Of a stretch of 64,000 bases of DNA, positions 45,262-54,300 are shown in pieces; position 1 is the first letter of the stretch; each line of letters begins with the position of its first letter. Made by a program: the position numbers and the translations under genes. Origin of the DNA: Paracoccus bogoriensis. Lineage in GTDB: Bacteria > Pseudomonadota > Alphaproteobacteria > Rhodobacterales > Rhodobacteraceae. Below the pieces are notes generated by a model, which did not search any database, had not been told where the DNA came from, and saw nothing but the letters and a program-made list of their open reading frames with translations. The DNA lies in assembly GCF_019431455.1 (NCBI RefSeq), contig NZ_JAHYSR010000001.1:1-64000 (forward strand), in the 5' to 3' direction.

Positions 45262-45837
45262 ATGCGCTACACGATCAGCGGAAAACACATCGATGTCGGG
45301 GACGCCCTGACCACGCATGTCAAATCCGAACTGGGCGAGACGATCGAGAAATACTCGCAGCGCCCCACCGATGCGACAGTCACCTTCTCCAGGGACGCAC
45401 ATCAGTTCACTTGCGACGCGGTGGTGCATTTGTCCACCGGCCTGACCGTTCAGGCCAAGGGCGCCGCGACCGAGATCTATGCCGCCTTCGAATCCTGCCG
45501 CGAGCGGATGGACAAGCAGTTGCGGCGCTACAAGCGCCGGCTCAAGGACCATCACAAGGGCCGCGTCGAGCCTGTTGTCTTCGGCGAGGCCGGCAGCTAT
45601 GTGCTGGCCGCCGACGAGGATGAGTGGGAATCGACGGGCGACAGCCTCGAACCCATCATCATCGCCGAGATGGAAAGCCGCGTCCCGACGCTGTCGGTGG
45701 GCGACGCGGTGATGCAGATGGAACTGGCAGGGGCGCCGCTTCTGGTGTTCCGCAACGAGAAACATGGCGGCGTGAACGTCGTCCACCGCCGCGACGACGG
45801 CAATGTGGGCTGGATCGACCCGCGCGGAAACGGCTAG
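45262..45837 (+). CDS. hpf: Long-form ribosome hibernation-promoting factor
   Basis: The 191-residue protein has the ribosome-binding N-terminal domain (MRYTISGKHIDVGDALTTHVKSEL...CRERMDKQLRRYKRRLKDHH, residues about 1-100), a linker and the C-terminal dimerisation domain (PTLSVGDAVMQMELAGAPLLVFRNEKHGGVNVVHRRDDGNVGWIDP). Long HPF joins two 70S ribosomes into inactive 100S particles in stationary phase. ATG 45262 is four bases from GAGGAGG; ATG 45259 is too close. A GC hairpin follows the gene. Confidence 0.94.
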   Translation: MRYTISGKHIDVGDALTTHVKSELGETIEKYSQRPTDATVTFSRDAHQFTCDAVVHLSTGLTVQAKGAATEIYAAFESCRERMDKQLRRYKRRLKDHHKGRVEPVVFGEAGSYVLAADEDEWESTGDSLEPIIIAEMESRVPTLSVGDAVMQMELAGAPLLVFRNEKHGGVNVVHRRDDGNVGWIDPRGNG

Positions 45838-45864
45838 TCCGCCTCGCGCCGCAGACAAAGGAAA

Positions 45865-45889
45865 CGCCCCCGTCCCCGTGGCGGGGGCG
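45865..45889 (+). terminator. GC-rich hairpin between hpf and ptsN
   Basis: CGCCCCCG (45865-45872) pairs perfectly with CGGGGGCG (45882-45889). No T tract follows, so it may weaken rather than stop transcription into ptsN. Confidence 0.45.
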
Positions 45890-45914
45890 CCTATCTTGGG
45901 AAAGTCGCGACCGC

Positions 45915-46379
45915 ATGCAGATTGCCGAAATCCTCAAGCCCGGAGCCGTCCGCTCACTTGGACAGCTCACATCCAAGAAGCGCTTGTTCCACGAGCTTGC
46001 CGAACTGGCACAAGCCGAATACGGGCTTCCGGCCCCCGAGGTGCTGGATGCGCTTCAGGAACGCGAGAGCCTGGGGCCCACAGGCGTCGGACAAGGTGTC
46101 GCGCTGCCCCATGCGCGGCTGCACGGGCTTGACAAGGTCGCGGGTCTCTTCATCAGGTTGGACAAGCCGCTGGACTTCGACGCGGTGGATCGCCAGCCCG
46201 TCGATCTGGTCTTCGCGCTACTGGCCCCCGAAACAGGGGGCGTCGATCACCTCAAGGCGCTGGCTCTGGTTTCACGCACGCTGCGCGACTCGGACCTGCG
46301 CGCCAAGTTGCGCGCCAATGACGACCCGGTTGCGCTGCACGCGGTCCTGGCTGCCGCACAGGGCATCCGGGCGGCCTGA
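45915..46379 (+). CDS. ptsN: PTS nitrogen-regulatory EIIA protein (EIIA-Ntr)
   Basis: The 154-residue EIIA domain begins MQIAEILKPGAVRSLGQLTSKKRLFHELAELA and carries the phospho-accepting His66 in TGVGQGVALPHARLHGL. PTS-Ntr relays phosphate from EI-Ntr and NPr and adjusts potassium and nitrogen or carbon-related processes. The hpf-ptsN pairing is conserved. No rpoN is nearby. Confidence 0.93.
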   Translation: MQIAEILKPGAVRSLGQLTSKKRLFHELAELAQAEYGLPAPEVLDALQERESLGPTGVGQGVALPHARLHGLDKVAGLFIRLDKPLDFDAVDRQPVDLVFALLAPETGGVDHLKALALVSRTLRDSDLRAKLRANDDPVALHAVLAAAQGIRAA

Positions 46380-46383
46380 CGGG

Positions 46384-46412
46384 TTCCAATCGGTCCGATT
46401 CGGTCCTATACT
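46384..46412 (+). promoter_or_regulatory. Candidate promoter of the small basic gene
   Basis: TTCCAA (46384-46389) and TATACT (46407-46412) are 17 bp apart. The expected start point is about 14 bases before an AGGAGG ribosome site (46426-46431), consistent with the small gene at 46439. Confidence 0.45.
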
Positions 46413-46438
46413 GTCACCCCGCGACAGGAGGATCGACC

Positions 46439-46624
46439 ATGAGGAAGCATGTGACCGACCGTCCCCGCAGCACAGGCACCGCGCGCTTGCGCGCCTTCGT
46501 CCGTCAGGACCGCGAGGCCGGCCCCCATCCCAGTATCACCAGCTTGCACAAGCGGCCGCGGACGCATGTCGGAAGCCGACGCGCGGTCGAATATGCCCGC
46601 ATTCTGCGCGGCCATTCCGCCTGA
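46439..46624 (+). CDS. Small arginine-rich protein of unknown function
   Basis: The 61-residue reading frame starts with ATG 46439, seven bases from a full AGGAGG site, and has its own promoter-like sequence upstream. The product is strongly basic (many Arg, with His and few acids: RPRSTGTARLRAFVRQ, HKRPRTHVGSRRAVEYA) and has no hydrophobic segment or cysteine. It could bind nucleic acid, but nothing shows that directly. It is not a family I recognise. The signals for expression are better than for chance frames of this size. Confidence 0.55.
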   Translation: MRKHVTDRPRSTGTARLRAFVRQDREAGPHPSITSLHKRPRTHVGSRRAVEYARILRGHSA

Positions 46625-46675
46625 CGGCACCAGGACGATAGAAGAAGAGAGACTGTCTGCCCCCTAGGGCCTTTC

Positions 46676-46778
46676 GCCTCCCCCCGAAGATATTTTCGTC
46701 CAAGGCAAGGAAGAAACCTGTCTTTGCCTTGGTCCAAATATCCCGGGGGAATCGCAAAGCGATGGGGGCAAAGCCCCC
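46676..46778. repeat. Dispersed intergenic palindromic element (copy D, most complete)
   Basis: The 46625-46787 gap holds a large inverted repeat: GATATTT (46689-46695) with AAATATC (46736-46742), and CCAAGGCAA (46700-46708) with TTGCCTTGG (46724-46732). CCCGGGGG follows, then a second perfect hairpin GGGGGC-AAA-GCCCCC (46764-46778). The left half matches copy B at 23035 and the right half copy C at 29826. It separates two convergent genes and may act as a bidirectional terminator. Confidence 0.7.
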
Positions 46779-46787
46779 TTCCCCGTC

Positions 46788-47663
46788 TCAGGCCCGCACC
46801 AGCGCCTCGTAATCCTCGGCGACCTGGCGCGTGATCCGGCCCACCTGAAAATGCCAGTCCCCGATCTGGCCGACCGGAGTGACCTCGGCTGCAGTGCCGG
46901 TCAGCCAGCACTCGCTGAAGCCCTCCAGTTCCTCGGGCAGGATGCGGCGCTCGTGGACGGTGTAGCCCTTGTCGCGCAGCATCTGGATGATCGTCTGTCG
47001 GGTGATGCCGTTCAGGAAACGGTCGGCCAGAGGCGTGTGGATCTCGCCGTCCTTGACGAAGAAGATATTGGCGCCGGTGGCCTCGGCGACATAACCCTCC
47101 CAGTCCATGAACAGCGCGTCCGAACAGCCCTTGGCCTCGGCGGCATGTTTGGACATCGTGCAGATCATGTAGAGGCCGGCGGCCTTGGCGGCAGTGGGGA
47201 TGGTCTCGGGCGAGGGGCGTTTCCACTTGGCCACATCCAGCTTCGCGCCCTGCCATTTCGCGTCGCCGTAGTAGCTGCCCCATTCCCAGGCACAGACGGC
47301 CATGCGGACCGGGTTTCGCGCCGCCGAGACGCCCATATCAGGCCCCGAGCCGCGCCAGGCGACGACGCGCAGATAGGCGTTCTCGAAGCCGTTGGCGCGC
47401 AGCACCTCTTCCTTGGCGGCGTCGATCTGGTCGGCCGTGTAAGGGATCGGCATGTCCAGCAGGCGGCCCGATTCGATCAGGCGCAGCGAATGTTCGCGGC
47501 TCTTGAAGATTTTGCCATTGTAGCAGCGTTCGCCCTCGAAGACCGAACTGGCGTAGTGCATGGCATGGGTCAGGATATGCACCTTCGCCTCGCGCCAGGC
47601 GACCAGTTCGCCATCCATCCAGATCCAGCCGTCCCGATCGTCATATGCCGCCGTCATGTTCAT
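46788..47663 (-). CDS. ilvE: Branched-chain amino acid aminotransferase
   Basis: The 291-residue class IV aminotransferase has GWIWMDGELVAWREAKVHILTHAMHYASSVFEG at the N-terminus, the PLP Lys160 in TIPTAAKAAGLYM, and FLNGITRQTIIQMLRDKG toward the C-terminus. It performs the last step of valine, leucine and isoleucine synthesis with glutamate as donor. The start ATG 47663 follows GGAGG by four bases; ATG 47657 is also possible. It is divergent from petP, an arrangement I recognise from Rhodobacter relatives. Confidence 0.92.
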   Translation of the reverse strand: MNMTAAYDDRDGWIWMDGELVAWREAKVHILTHAMHYASSVFEGERCYNGKIFKSREHSLRLIESGRLLDMPIPYTADQIDAAKEEVLRANGFENAYLRVVAWRGSGPDMGVSAARNPVRMAVCAWEWGSYYGDAKWQGAKLDVAKWKRPSPETIPTAAKAAGLYMICTMSKHAAEAKGCSDALFMDWEGYVAEATGANIFFVKDGEIHTPLADRFLNGITRQTIIQMLRDKGYTVHERRILPEELEGFSECWLTGTAAEVTPVGQIGDWHFQVGRITRQVAEDYEALVRA

Positions 47664-47737
47664 TCTTCCTCCGCCGCCCGATTCGCACGATTCTTGCGCC
47701 TGACAGGGCAGAACAGCCCATTTGTTACGCAAGATGC

Positions 47738-47765
47738 TTGACGGCTAGCAATCAGCGGTTAGAAA
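47738..47765 (+). promoter_or_regulatory. Candidate petPR promoter in the ilvE-petP gap
   Basis: TTGACG (47738-47743) and TAGAAA (47760-47765) are 16 bp apart. A TTGAC in the opposite direction (read from GTCAA at 47766-47770) could serve ilvE, so the two promoters would face each other and overlap. Confidence 0.4.
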
Positions 47766-47804
47766 GTCAACAACGCTGCCATATCGGCGATCCAGGATAC
47801 GAGG

Positions 47805-48332
47805 ATGTCAGGAATGCAGGAAAAGGCGCGGATTCAGGCCATGGTGGGCGAGGATCTTCTGTTCCTCACCGACGATCAGCTGCGCCGCGGGATCGAGGCG
47901 ATGTTCTTCGCCTATCGCGCCTTTACCGCCGATCCCGACCTGATCCTGGCCGATCTGGATTACGGCCGCGCCCACCACCGCGCGCTGCACTTCATCAACC
48001 GCGATCCGGGCCTGACCGTGACTGCGCTGCTGGCGGTTCTGGGTGTCACCAAGCAGAGCCTCAACCGCGTGTTGCGCACGCTGATCGACGACGGACTGGT
48101 GGAAAGCCGCGTTGGCCGGCGCGACCGGCGCGAGCGGCAGCTTTATCTGACCCCGCAGGGCACCGCGCTGGAACGGCGGCTGTCGGAATCGCAGCGGGCG
48201 CGGATGCGGGCGGCCTACCGCAAAGCTGGGCCGCAGGCGGTGGCGGGTTTCCGGCAGGTGCTGGAGGCAATGATGGACCCCGAGACGCGGGCGCAGTATC
48301 AGGCTCTGAAGGAATTGCCCGAGGACCGCTGA
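47805..48332 (+). CDS. petP: MarR-family regulator PetP
   Basis: The 175-residue protein has a MarR winged helix with LTVTALLAVLGVTKQSLNRVLRTLIDDGLVESRVGRRDRRERQLYLTP (about 75-120) and flanking dimer helices. It stands six bases before an orphan OmpR-type regulator, the petP-petR pair first described beside petABC in Rhodobacter capsulatus. The start may be ATG 47805 or ATG 47814; GAGG fits the second better. Gene symbol is by context and family, not by search. Confidence 0.75.
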   Translation: MSGMQEKARIQAMVGEDLLFLTDDQLRRGIEAMFFAYRAFTADPDLILADLDYGRAHHRALHFINRDPGLTVTALLAVLGVTKQSLNRVLRTLIDDGLVESRVGRRDRRERQLYLTPQGTALERRLSESQRARMRAAYRKAGPQAVAGFRQVLEAMMDPETRAQYQALKELPEDR

Positions 48333-48338
48333 TCCGCC

Positions 48339-49043
48339 ATGACCGCCCCCGATGCCCATATCCTGATCGTTGACGATGACGAGCGTATCCGTTCGCTTCT
48401 GGGCAAGTTCCTGCGGAAAAGCGGCTATATGGTCAGCCTGGCGCGCGATGCGGCGCAGGCGCGGCGGCTGCTGGCGGGATTGGAATTCGACCTGATCGTG
48501 CTGGACGTGATGATGCCCGGCGAGGATGGGCTTGCGCTGACGCGCGACCTGCGCCGCCGGATCGACACGCCGATCCTGCTGCTGACCGCCAGGGGCGAGA
48601 CCGAGGACCGTATTGCCGGGCTGGAATCCGGGGCCGACGACTACCTGCCCAAGCCCTTCGAGCCGCGTGAATTGCTGCTGCGGATCGCCGCCATCCTGCG
48701 GCGCGTGCCGGTGGTCGAGATGACGCAGCCCAAGTTCCTGACCTTGGGCGCGCTGCGCTATGATACCGAAAAGGGCGAATTGTGGCAGGGCGACCAGCCG
48801 CTGCGCCTGACCGGAACCGAGGCCGCTCTGATGCGGCGGCTTGCCGCCAGCCGGGGCCAGCCCGTCAGCCGCGCCGAGCTGGTCGAGGATCTTGGCCGCG
48901 GCACCGGCGCCGAGGGCGAGAACAGCGAACGTGCGATCGACGTGCAGATCACCCGCCTGCGCCGCAAGATCGAGACCGACCCGCGCGAGCCGCGCTATAT
49001 CCAGACCGTGCGCGGCACGGGCTACATGCTGGTGGTGGACTAG
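48339..49043 (+). CDS. petR: OmpR-family response regulator PetR
   Basis: The 234-residue regulator has LIVDDDERIR, phospho-accepting Asp56 in LIVLDVMMPGEDGL, YLPKPFEPREL and a winged-helix output (LTGTEAALMRRLAASRGQPVSRAELVEDLG...DVQITRLRRKIETDPREPRYIQTVRGTGYML). No histidine kinase adjoins it, as for PetR in Rhodobacter, where it is reported as needed for growth. The neighbouring petP supports the call. Confidence 0.82.
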   Translation: MTAPDAHILIVDDDERIRSLLGKFLRKSGYMVSLARDAAQARRLLAGLEFDLIVLDVMMPGEDGLALTRDLRRRIDTPILLLTARGETEDRIAGLESGADDYLPKPFEPRELLLRIAAILRRVPVVEMTQPKFLTLGALRYDTEKGELWQGDQPLRLTGTEAALMRRLAASRGQPVSRAELVEDLGRGTGAEGENSERAIDVQITRLRRKIETDPREPRYIQTVRGTGYMLVVD

Positions 49044-49073
49044 GGCGGCCGTTCGCCCTAGCCTCTGGCGGTG

Positions 49074-49880
49074 ATGGATCAGGCGACATATCAGGGAATC
49101 GCGCTGGACGCCCATACGGCGCTGGCTTTGCTGGAATGGCAGCTTGAGATGGGCGCCGATACGCCGCTGCTGGATGATCCGGTGGACAGGTTCGACCTGC
49201 CCGCGCAGGCCGCGCCGAGCATTCCGATGGCCCCGCCGGTTGCCGCGGGCGCGGATCAGGATGACCTGCCCGCCCGCATCGCCGAGGCCGAGGCGCTGGC
49301 CTCGGCGGCCGACACGCTTGATGCCCTGGCCGCCGCACAGGAGAGTTTCGACGGGATCGAGTTGAAAAAGGGTGCCCGCCGCTTCTGTTTCGCCGATGGC
49401 CGGGCCGGGGCGCGCGTGCTGATCCTGGGCGAGGCGCCGGGCGATGAAGAGGACCGGCAGGGCCGCCCCTTCGTGGGCCGGGCCGGGCAGTTGCTGGACC
49501 GGATGTTCGGCGCCATCGGGCTGGCCCGCGATGCGGCCGATGTGGAACACGCGCTGTATATCACCAATGTCCTCGGCTGGCGTCCGCCGGGCAATCGCGA
49601 CCCCAGTCCCGATGAAATTGCCGTGAGCTTGCCCTTCGTGCGGCGCCATATCCAGTTGGCGCAGCCCGATCTGGTCGTGCTGATGGGCAATGTCGCGACC
49701 CAGGCCGCCATCGGCCGGCGCGGCATCCTGCGCCTGCGCGGCCAATGGGTGCAGGCTTTCGACCGTCCCGCCCTGCCGATGACGCACCCCGCCTATCTGC
49801 TGCGCAACCCCGCCGCCAAGCGCGAGGCCTGGGCGGACCTTCTGTCGCTGTCCGCGCGTCTGGAAGCCCTTTCCGTTTAG
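49074..49880 (+). CDS. Uracil-DNA glycosylase family protein lacking Fe-S ligands
   Basis: The 268-residue protein has type 4/5 glycosylase motifs: ILGEAPGDEEDRQGRPFVGRAGQLLDRMF, ITNVLGWRPPGNRDPSPDEI, VVLMGNVAT and the C motif LPMTHPAYLLRNPAAKREAW. These enzymes remove uracil from DNA. Unusually, the protein has a single cysteine (RRFCFADG), so none of the four [4Fe-4S] ligands of type 4 enzymes is kept; the usual CxxC region reads FDGIELKKGARR. A roughly 90-residue acidic, Ala/Pro-rich N-terminal extension precedes the domain. ATG 49074 is chosen; GTG 49071 is next to it. Confidence 0.85.
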   Translation: MDQATYQGIALDAHTALALLEWQLEMGADTPLLDDPVDRFDLPAQAAPSIPMAPPVAAGADQDDLPARIAEAEALASAADTLDALAAAQESFDGIELKKGARRFCFADGRAGARVLILGEAPGDEEDRQGRPFVGRAGQLLDRMFGAIGLARDAADVEHALYITNVLGWRPPGNRDPSPDEIAVSLPFVRRHIQLAQPDLVVLMGNVATQAAIGRRGILRLRGQWVQAFDRPALPMTHPAYLLRNPAAKREAWADLLSLSARLEALSV

Positions 49881-49935
49881 GTTCGGTTTCCGCATCATGG
49901 GCTAACCGGAACGTCCAACAGATGGACCTGTACGT

Positions 49936-51312
49936 ATGCGATTCCTGACGCGCAGCCTTGCCGGGCTGTTTCTGACCTTCATCACGCTCGGCCTGCTGTT
50001 TCTGGCGGTGTTCCAGCTCTGGCAGGCCGCCGAACAGCGCCGCGCGGGCGGGGGGGCGGGGTTCCGCCCCGCCGAGCAGGTCTTCACAGCCCGGCTGATC
50101 ACGCTGGAGCCAGGCCAGATCACCCCGCAGATGCAGGTCTTCGGCACGATCCAGTCGCGCCGCCAGCTTGAACTGCGCGCGGGCGCCGCGGGGCAGATCG
50201 TGTTCCTCGACCCCGCCATGCAGGAAGGCGGCGCAGTCACGGCGGGGCAGGTTCTGGTCCGCATCGACCCCTCGGCGGCGCAGGCCGCCCTGGACAGCCG
50301 CGAGGCCGAACGCGACGACGCGCAGGGCAATCTGGCCGACCGCCGCCGCAGCGTGGCCATCGCCGCCGAGGATCTGGCCGCGGCTGAACGGCAGTATGAA
50401 TTGCGGCAGGCCGCCGTCGCCCGTCAGCGCGATCTGGCCGGGCGCGGACTTGGCACCAGCACCGAACGCGAGGCGGTCGAATTGGCCGCCTCGACCGCCG
50501 AGCAGGCGGTGATCAGCCGCCGCGCCGCCCTGGCCGATGCCGAAAGCGCCGTCACCGCCGCCGAGAATGCGCTGCGCCGTGCCGAGATCGCGCTGGCCGA
50601 GGCCCGCCGTGCCTTGGCCGATACCGAATTGCGTGCCGGTTTCGATGGCCGCGTCACCGCTGTCAGCGCAGTCGAGGGCGGTCTGGTCGGCATGAACGAA
50701 CGGCTTGCCACGATCATCGACCCCGCCGCGCTGGAGGTGCAGATCCCCCTGTCGCTGGACCAGTTCGCCCGGCTTCTGACAGGCGGGCGCGCCATCGAGG
50801 GGGTGCCCGTCCGCGTGGTGCTGGAGGGAACCGCCGGGCAGGTCGTGATCGAGGCCGTGCTGGACCGTTCCGCCGCCTCGGTGGCCGAAGGGGGCGCAGG
50901 ACGTCAGGTCTTTGCCCGCCTTCTGGATACCGAAACGCCCCTGCGGCCTGGCGATTTCGTGCGCGTCCAGATCGCCGAGCCGCCACTGGAACAGGCCGCG
51001 CAGATCCCGGCCTCGGCCGTGGGGGGCGACGGCGCGGTGCTGGTCGCCGATGACGAGGGGCGGCTGTCCGCGACTCCGGTCGAGGTGCTGCGCCGTCAGG
51101 GCGACGACCTGATCGTGGCGGTCCCGGCCTCGCTGTCGGGGGCGCGGATCGTGGCCGAACGCGCGCCGCAACTGGGCACCGGCATCCGCGTCCGCGATGT
51201 GGGCGCGCGCCCATCCCCGCCCGGTGACGACGCCACCGCACCCGCCGCAGGGCGCGGCGATCCGCCTCCCGAGGGGCAGCAGGCGCGCCGCGAAGGGGCC
51301 GGCCGTGGCTGA
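49936..51312 (+). CDS. RND efflux periplasmic adaptor (HlyD/MFP family)
   Basis: The 458-residue protein has an N-terminal membrane anchor (LAGLFLTFITLGLLFLAVFQLW) and a lipoyl/barrel-sandwich half (QLELRAGAAGQIVFLDPAMQEGGAVTAGQVLVRIDP). A long alanine-rich coiled-coil hairpin (about 112-225) follows, then the second half (LRAGFDGRVTAVSAVEGGLVGMNERLATI) and beta-barrel. The last 45 residues are low-complexity Pro/Gly/Ala. It links the RND pump to an outer-membrane channel, for which no gene is present nearby. Confidence 0.9.
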   Translation: MRFLTRSLAGLFLTFITLGLLFLAVFQLWQAAEQRRAGGGAGFRPAEQVFTARLITLEPGQITPQMQVFGTIQSRRQLELRAGAAGQIVFLDPAMQEGGAVTAGQVLVRIDPSAAQAALDSREAERDDAQGNLADRRRSVAIAAEDLAAAERQYELRQAAVARQRDLAGRGLGTSTEREAVELAASTAEQAVISRRAALADAESAVTAAENALRRAEIALAEARRALADTELRAGFDGRVTAVSAVEGGLVGMNERLATIIDPAALEVQIPLSLDQFARLLTGGRAIEGVPVRVVLEGTAGQVVIEAVLDRSAASVAEGGAGRQVFARLLDTETPLRPGDFVRVQIAEPPLEQAAQIPASAVGGDGAVLVADDEGRLSATPVEVLRRQGDDLIVAVPASLSGARIVAERAPQLGTGIRVRDVGARPSPPGDDATAPAAGRGDPPPEGQQARREGAGRG

Positions 51313-54300
51313 TCGCCGGGGCCTTCTGTCGCTGTTCGTGCGCCACCGCACGCTGGCCAATCTGGTGCTGGCGGTCATGGTGATTGCGGGGCTCTACAGC
51401 GCACCGAAACTGCGCGCGCAGTTCTTCCCCGACACGGTGGTGCAGCAAATCGACGTTTCCGTCCGATGGGAGGGCGCGGGCGCGGATGATGTGGACCAGT
51501 CGGTCGTCGCGGTTCTGGAACCCGCGCTGATGGGGGTCGAGGGCGTGGCCCTGACCTCGTCGCAGGCGGTGCAGGGCTCGGCCCGGCTGCGGTTGGAATT
51601 CGAGCCGGGATGGGACATGTCCCGCGCCATGGCCGAGGTCGAGACGGCCATCGCGGGGGCGGGCAACCTGCCCGAAGGTGCCGAAGAGCCGCAGATCACC
51701 CGCCGCGCCTGGCGCGACAGGGTGGCGGATGTGGTGATCTCGGGGCCGGTCGGGTTGGACCAGCTTGGACGCATTGCCGACGACATGTCGAACCGGCTTT
51801 ACGCCCGGGGCGTGACGCGGCTTTCCGTCACCGGCATCTCGGCCCCAAGGACGCTGGTGCAAGTCCGCATGGCCGACCTGATCCGCCACGACCTGACGAT
51901 GGAGCAGGTCGCCTCGGTCATCGGGGCGGCGGCGGCGCCGATCCCGGCGGGCGACCTGGCCTCGGGCGCGGCGCGGGTGCGCACGGGGACCGAGACGCGC
52001 GATCCGGCGGGCGTGGCGGCGCTGGTGCTCAAGGCGCTGCCCGACGGCACGCAGTTGACCGTGGGCGATGTGGCCGATGTCACCGCCGAAGGGATCGACC
52101 GGGGCACTGCCTATTTCGTCGCGGGCAACCCCGCCGTGATGCTGGCGGTCGAGCGTAGCGCCTCGGGCGACGCGATCGCGATGCAGCGCGAGGTCGAGGC
52201 GGTGGTGGCGCAGATGCAGCCCAGCCTGCCCGCAGGCGTGCAGATCGACCTGGTTCGGGCGCGAGCCGAACTGATCTCGGCCCGGCTGACATTGCTGCTG
52301 GACAATGCAATCCTGGGTCTGGCGCTGGTTCTGGGGCTGCTGTTCCTGTTCCTCAATGCCCGCACGGCGATCTGGGTCGCGGCGGGCATCCCCGCCGCCC
52401 TCCTGGGCGCGGTCGCGCTGATGTATGCGGCGGGCATGACGATCAACATGATCTCGCTTTTCGCGCTGATCCTGACGCTTGGCATCATCGTGGACGATGC
52501 GATCGTGGTGGGCGAACATGCCGATTACCGTCACCGCAAGCTGGGCGAACCGCCGCAGGTCGCCGCCGAACGCGCCGCCGCGCGGATGGGCGCGCCGGTC
52601 GTGTCCTCGACCCTGACCACGATCATCGCCTTTGCCGGGCTGGTGACGGTGGGCGGCCGCTTCGGCGAGATGATCGGCGACATTCCCTGGACGGTGATCA
52701 TGGTGCTGATCGCCTCGCTGGTGGAATGCTTCCTCGTCCTGCCGAATCACATGGCCCACGCGCTGGCCCATTCCGCGCGGGAACGCTGGTATGACCGCCC
52801 CTCGGCCTTCGTGAACCGCTGGCTGGACCGCTTCGTCGCGGCGGTGGTGCGCCCGGTGGCGCGGCTGGTCCTGGCCTGGCGCTATCCGGCGCTGGCCTTT
52901 GTGGTCGTGGCGCTGTCCTGGTCGGCGGCCACGCTGATGACGGGCAAGGTGCCCTGGCGGTTCTTCGACGCACCCGAACAGGGCAGCGTGACGGGCAATT
53001 TTGCCATGCTGGCCGGATCCAGCCGGGCCGATACCGAGCGCGTCATGGCCATGGTGCAAGAGGCCGTGGACGGCGTCGCCGCCCGCTACGAAGCCGAATA
53101 CGGCATCAATCCGATCACCCATTCCATGACGCTTCTGGGCGGCAATTCGGGCCGCCCCCTGCCCGGCGCGGAAACCAAGGAGGCCGACCTTCTGGGCGCC
53201 ATCCAGATCGAGCTGATCGACCCCGATTTCCGTCCCTATTCCAGCTTTGAATTCGTCGCCGCCCTGCAAGAGGCGATGCCCACCGATCCCCGGCTGGAGG
53301 TGATCAGCTTCCGCGGCTTCCGGTCGGGGCCGGGGGGCGATGCGATCTCGGTCCGGATGACGGGGGCGAACGCGACCGTCCTGAAGGATGCGGCCGAGGC
53401 GCTGAAGCTGCGCCTGTCGGCTTTCCCCGAGGTCTCCGCGCTGGAAGACAGCATGGATTACGACAAGGACGAGCTGGCCCTGCGGCTGACCGCGCGCGGC
53501 GAGGCGCTTGGCTTCACCACGCAGGGCCTTGCGCGTGAATTGCGCCAGCGCCTGGGCGGGATCGAGGCCGCGACATTCCCGGTCGGCACGCGGTCGGGCG
53601 CGATCCATGTCGAATTGCCGGCCGAGGAACGTCAGGGCGATTTCCTGGACCGGATGATGATGCGCGCGGCCTCGGGGCAATGGGTGCCCCTGGCGGATAT
53701 CGTCACCGTCGAGACGGCGGCCGGCTTCTCGGTCGTGCGGCGCGAGAATGGCGAAAGGATGATCTCGGTCACGGGGGACATCTCGGATGACGACCCGGCG
53801 CGGGCGGCGCAGATCACGCAGGCGCTGCAGGCCGAACTGATGCCCGACATCGCTGCCGAATTCGGCATCAGCTACACGATTACCGGGCTTGCCGAACAGG
53901 AACAGGAATTCCTGGGCGACGCGATCCTGGGCTTCGGCCTGGCGCTGGCCGGGATCTACATGGTGCTGGCCTGGATCTTTGCCAGCTGGACGCGGCCGCT
54001 GGTGGTCATGTCGGTCATTCCCTTCGGCCTGATCGGCGCGATCTGGGGGCATTACATCTGGCAATTGCCGCTGACGATGTTCTCGATCGTGGGGCTGATC
54101 GGCATGTCTGGCATCATCATCAACGATTCCATCGTGCTGATCTCGACCATCGACGAATATACCCGCAAGCGCGGCCTGCGCCCGGCCATCGTCGCGGCGG
54201 TCTGCGACCGCTTCCGGCCGGTTCTGCTGACCACGGCGACCACAGTTCTGGGCCTTGCGCCGCTGCTTTACGAACGCTCGTCTCAGGCGCTGTTTCTCAA

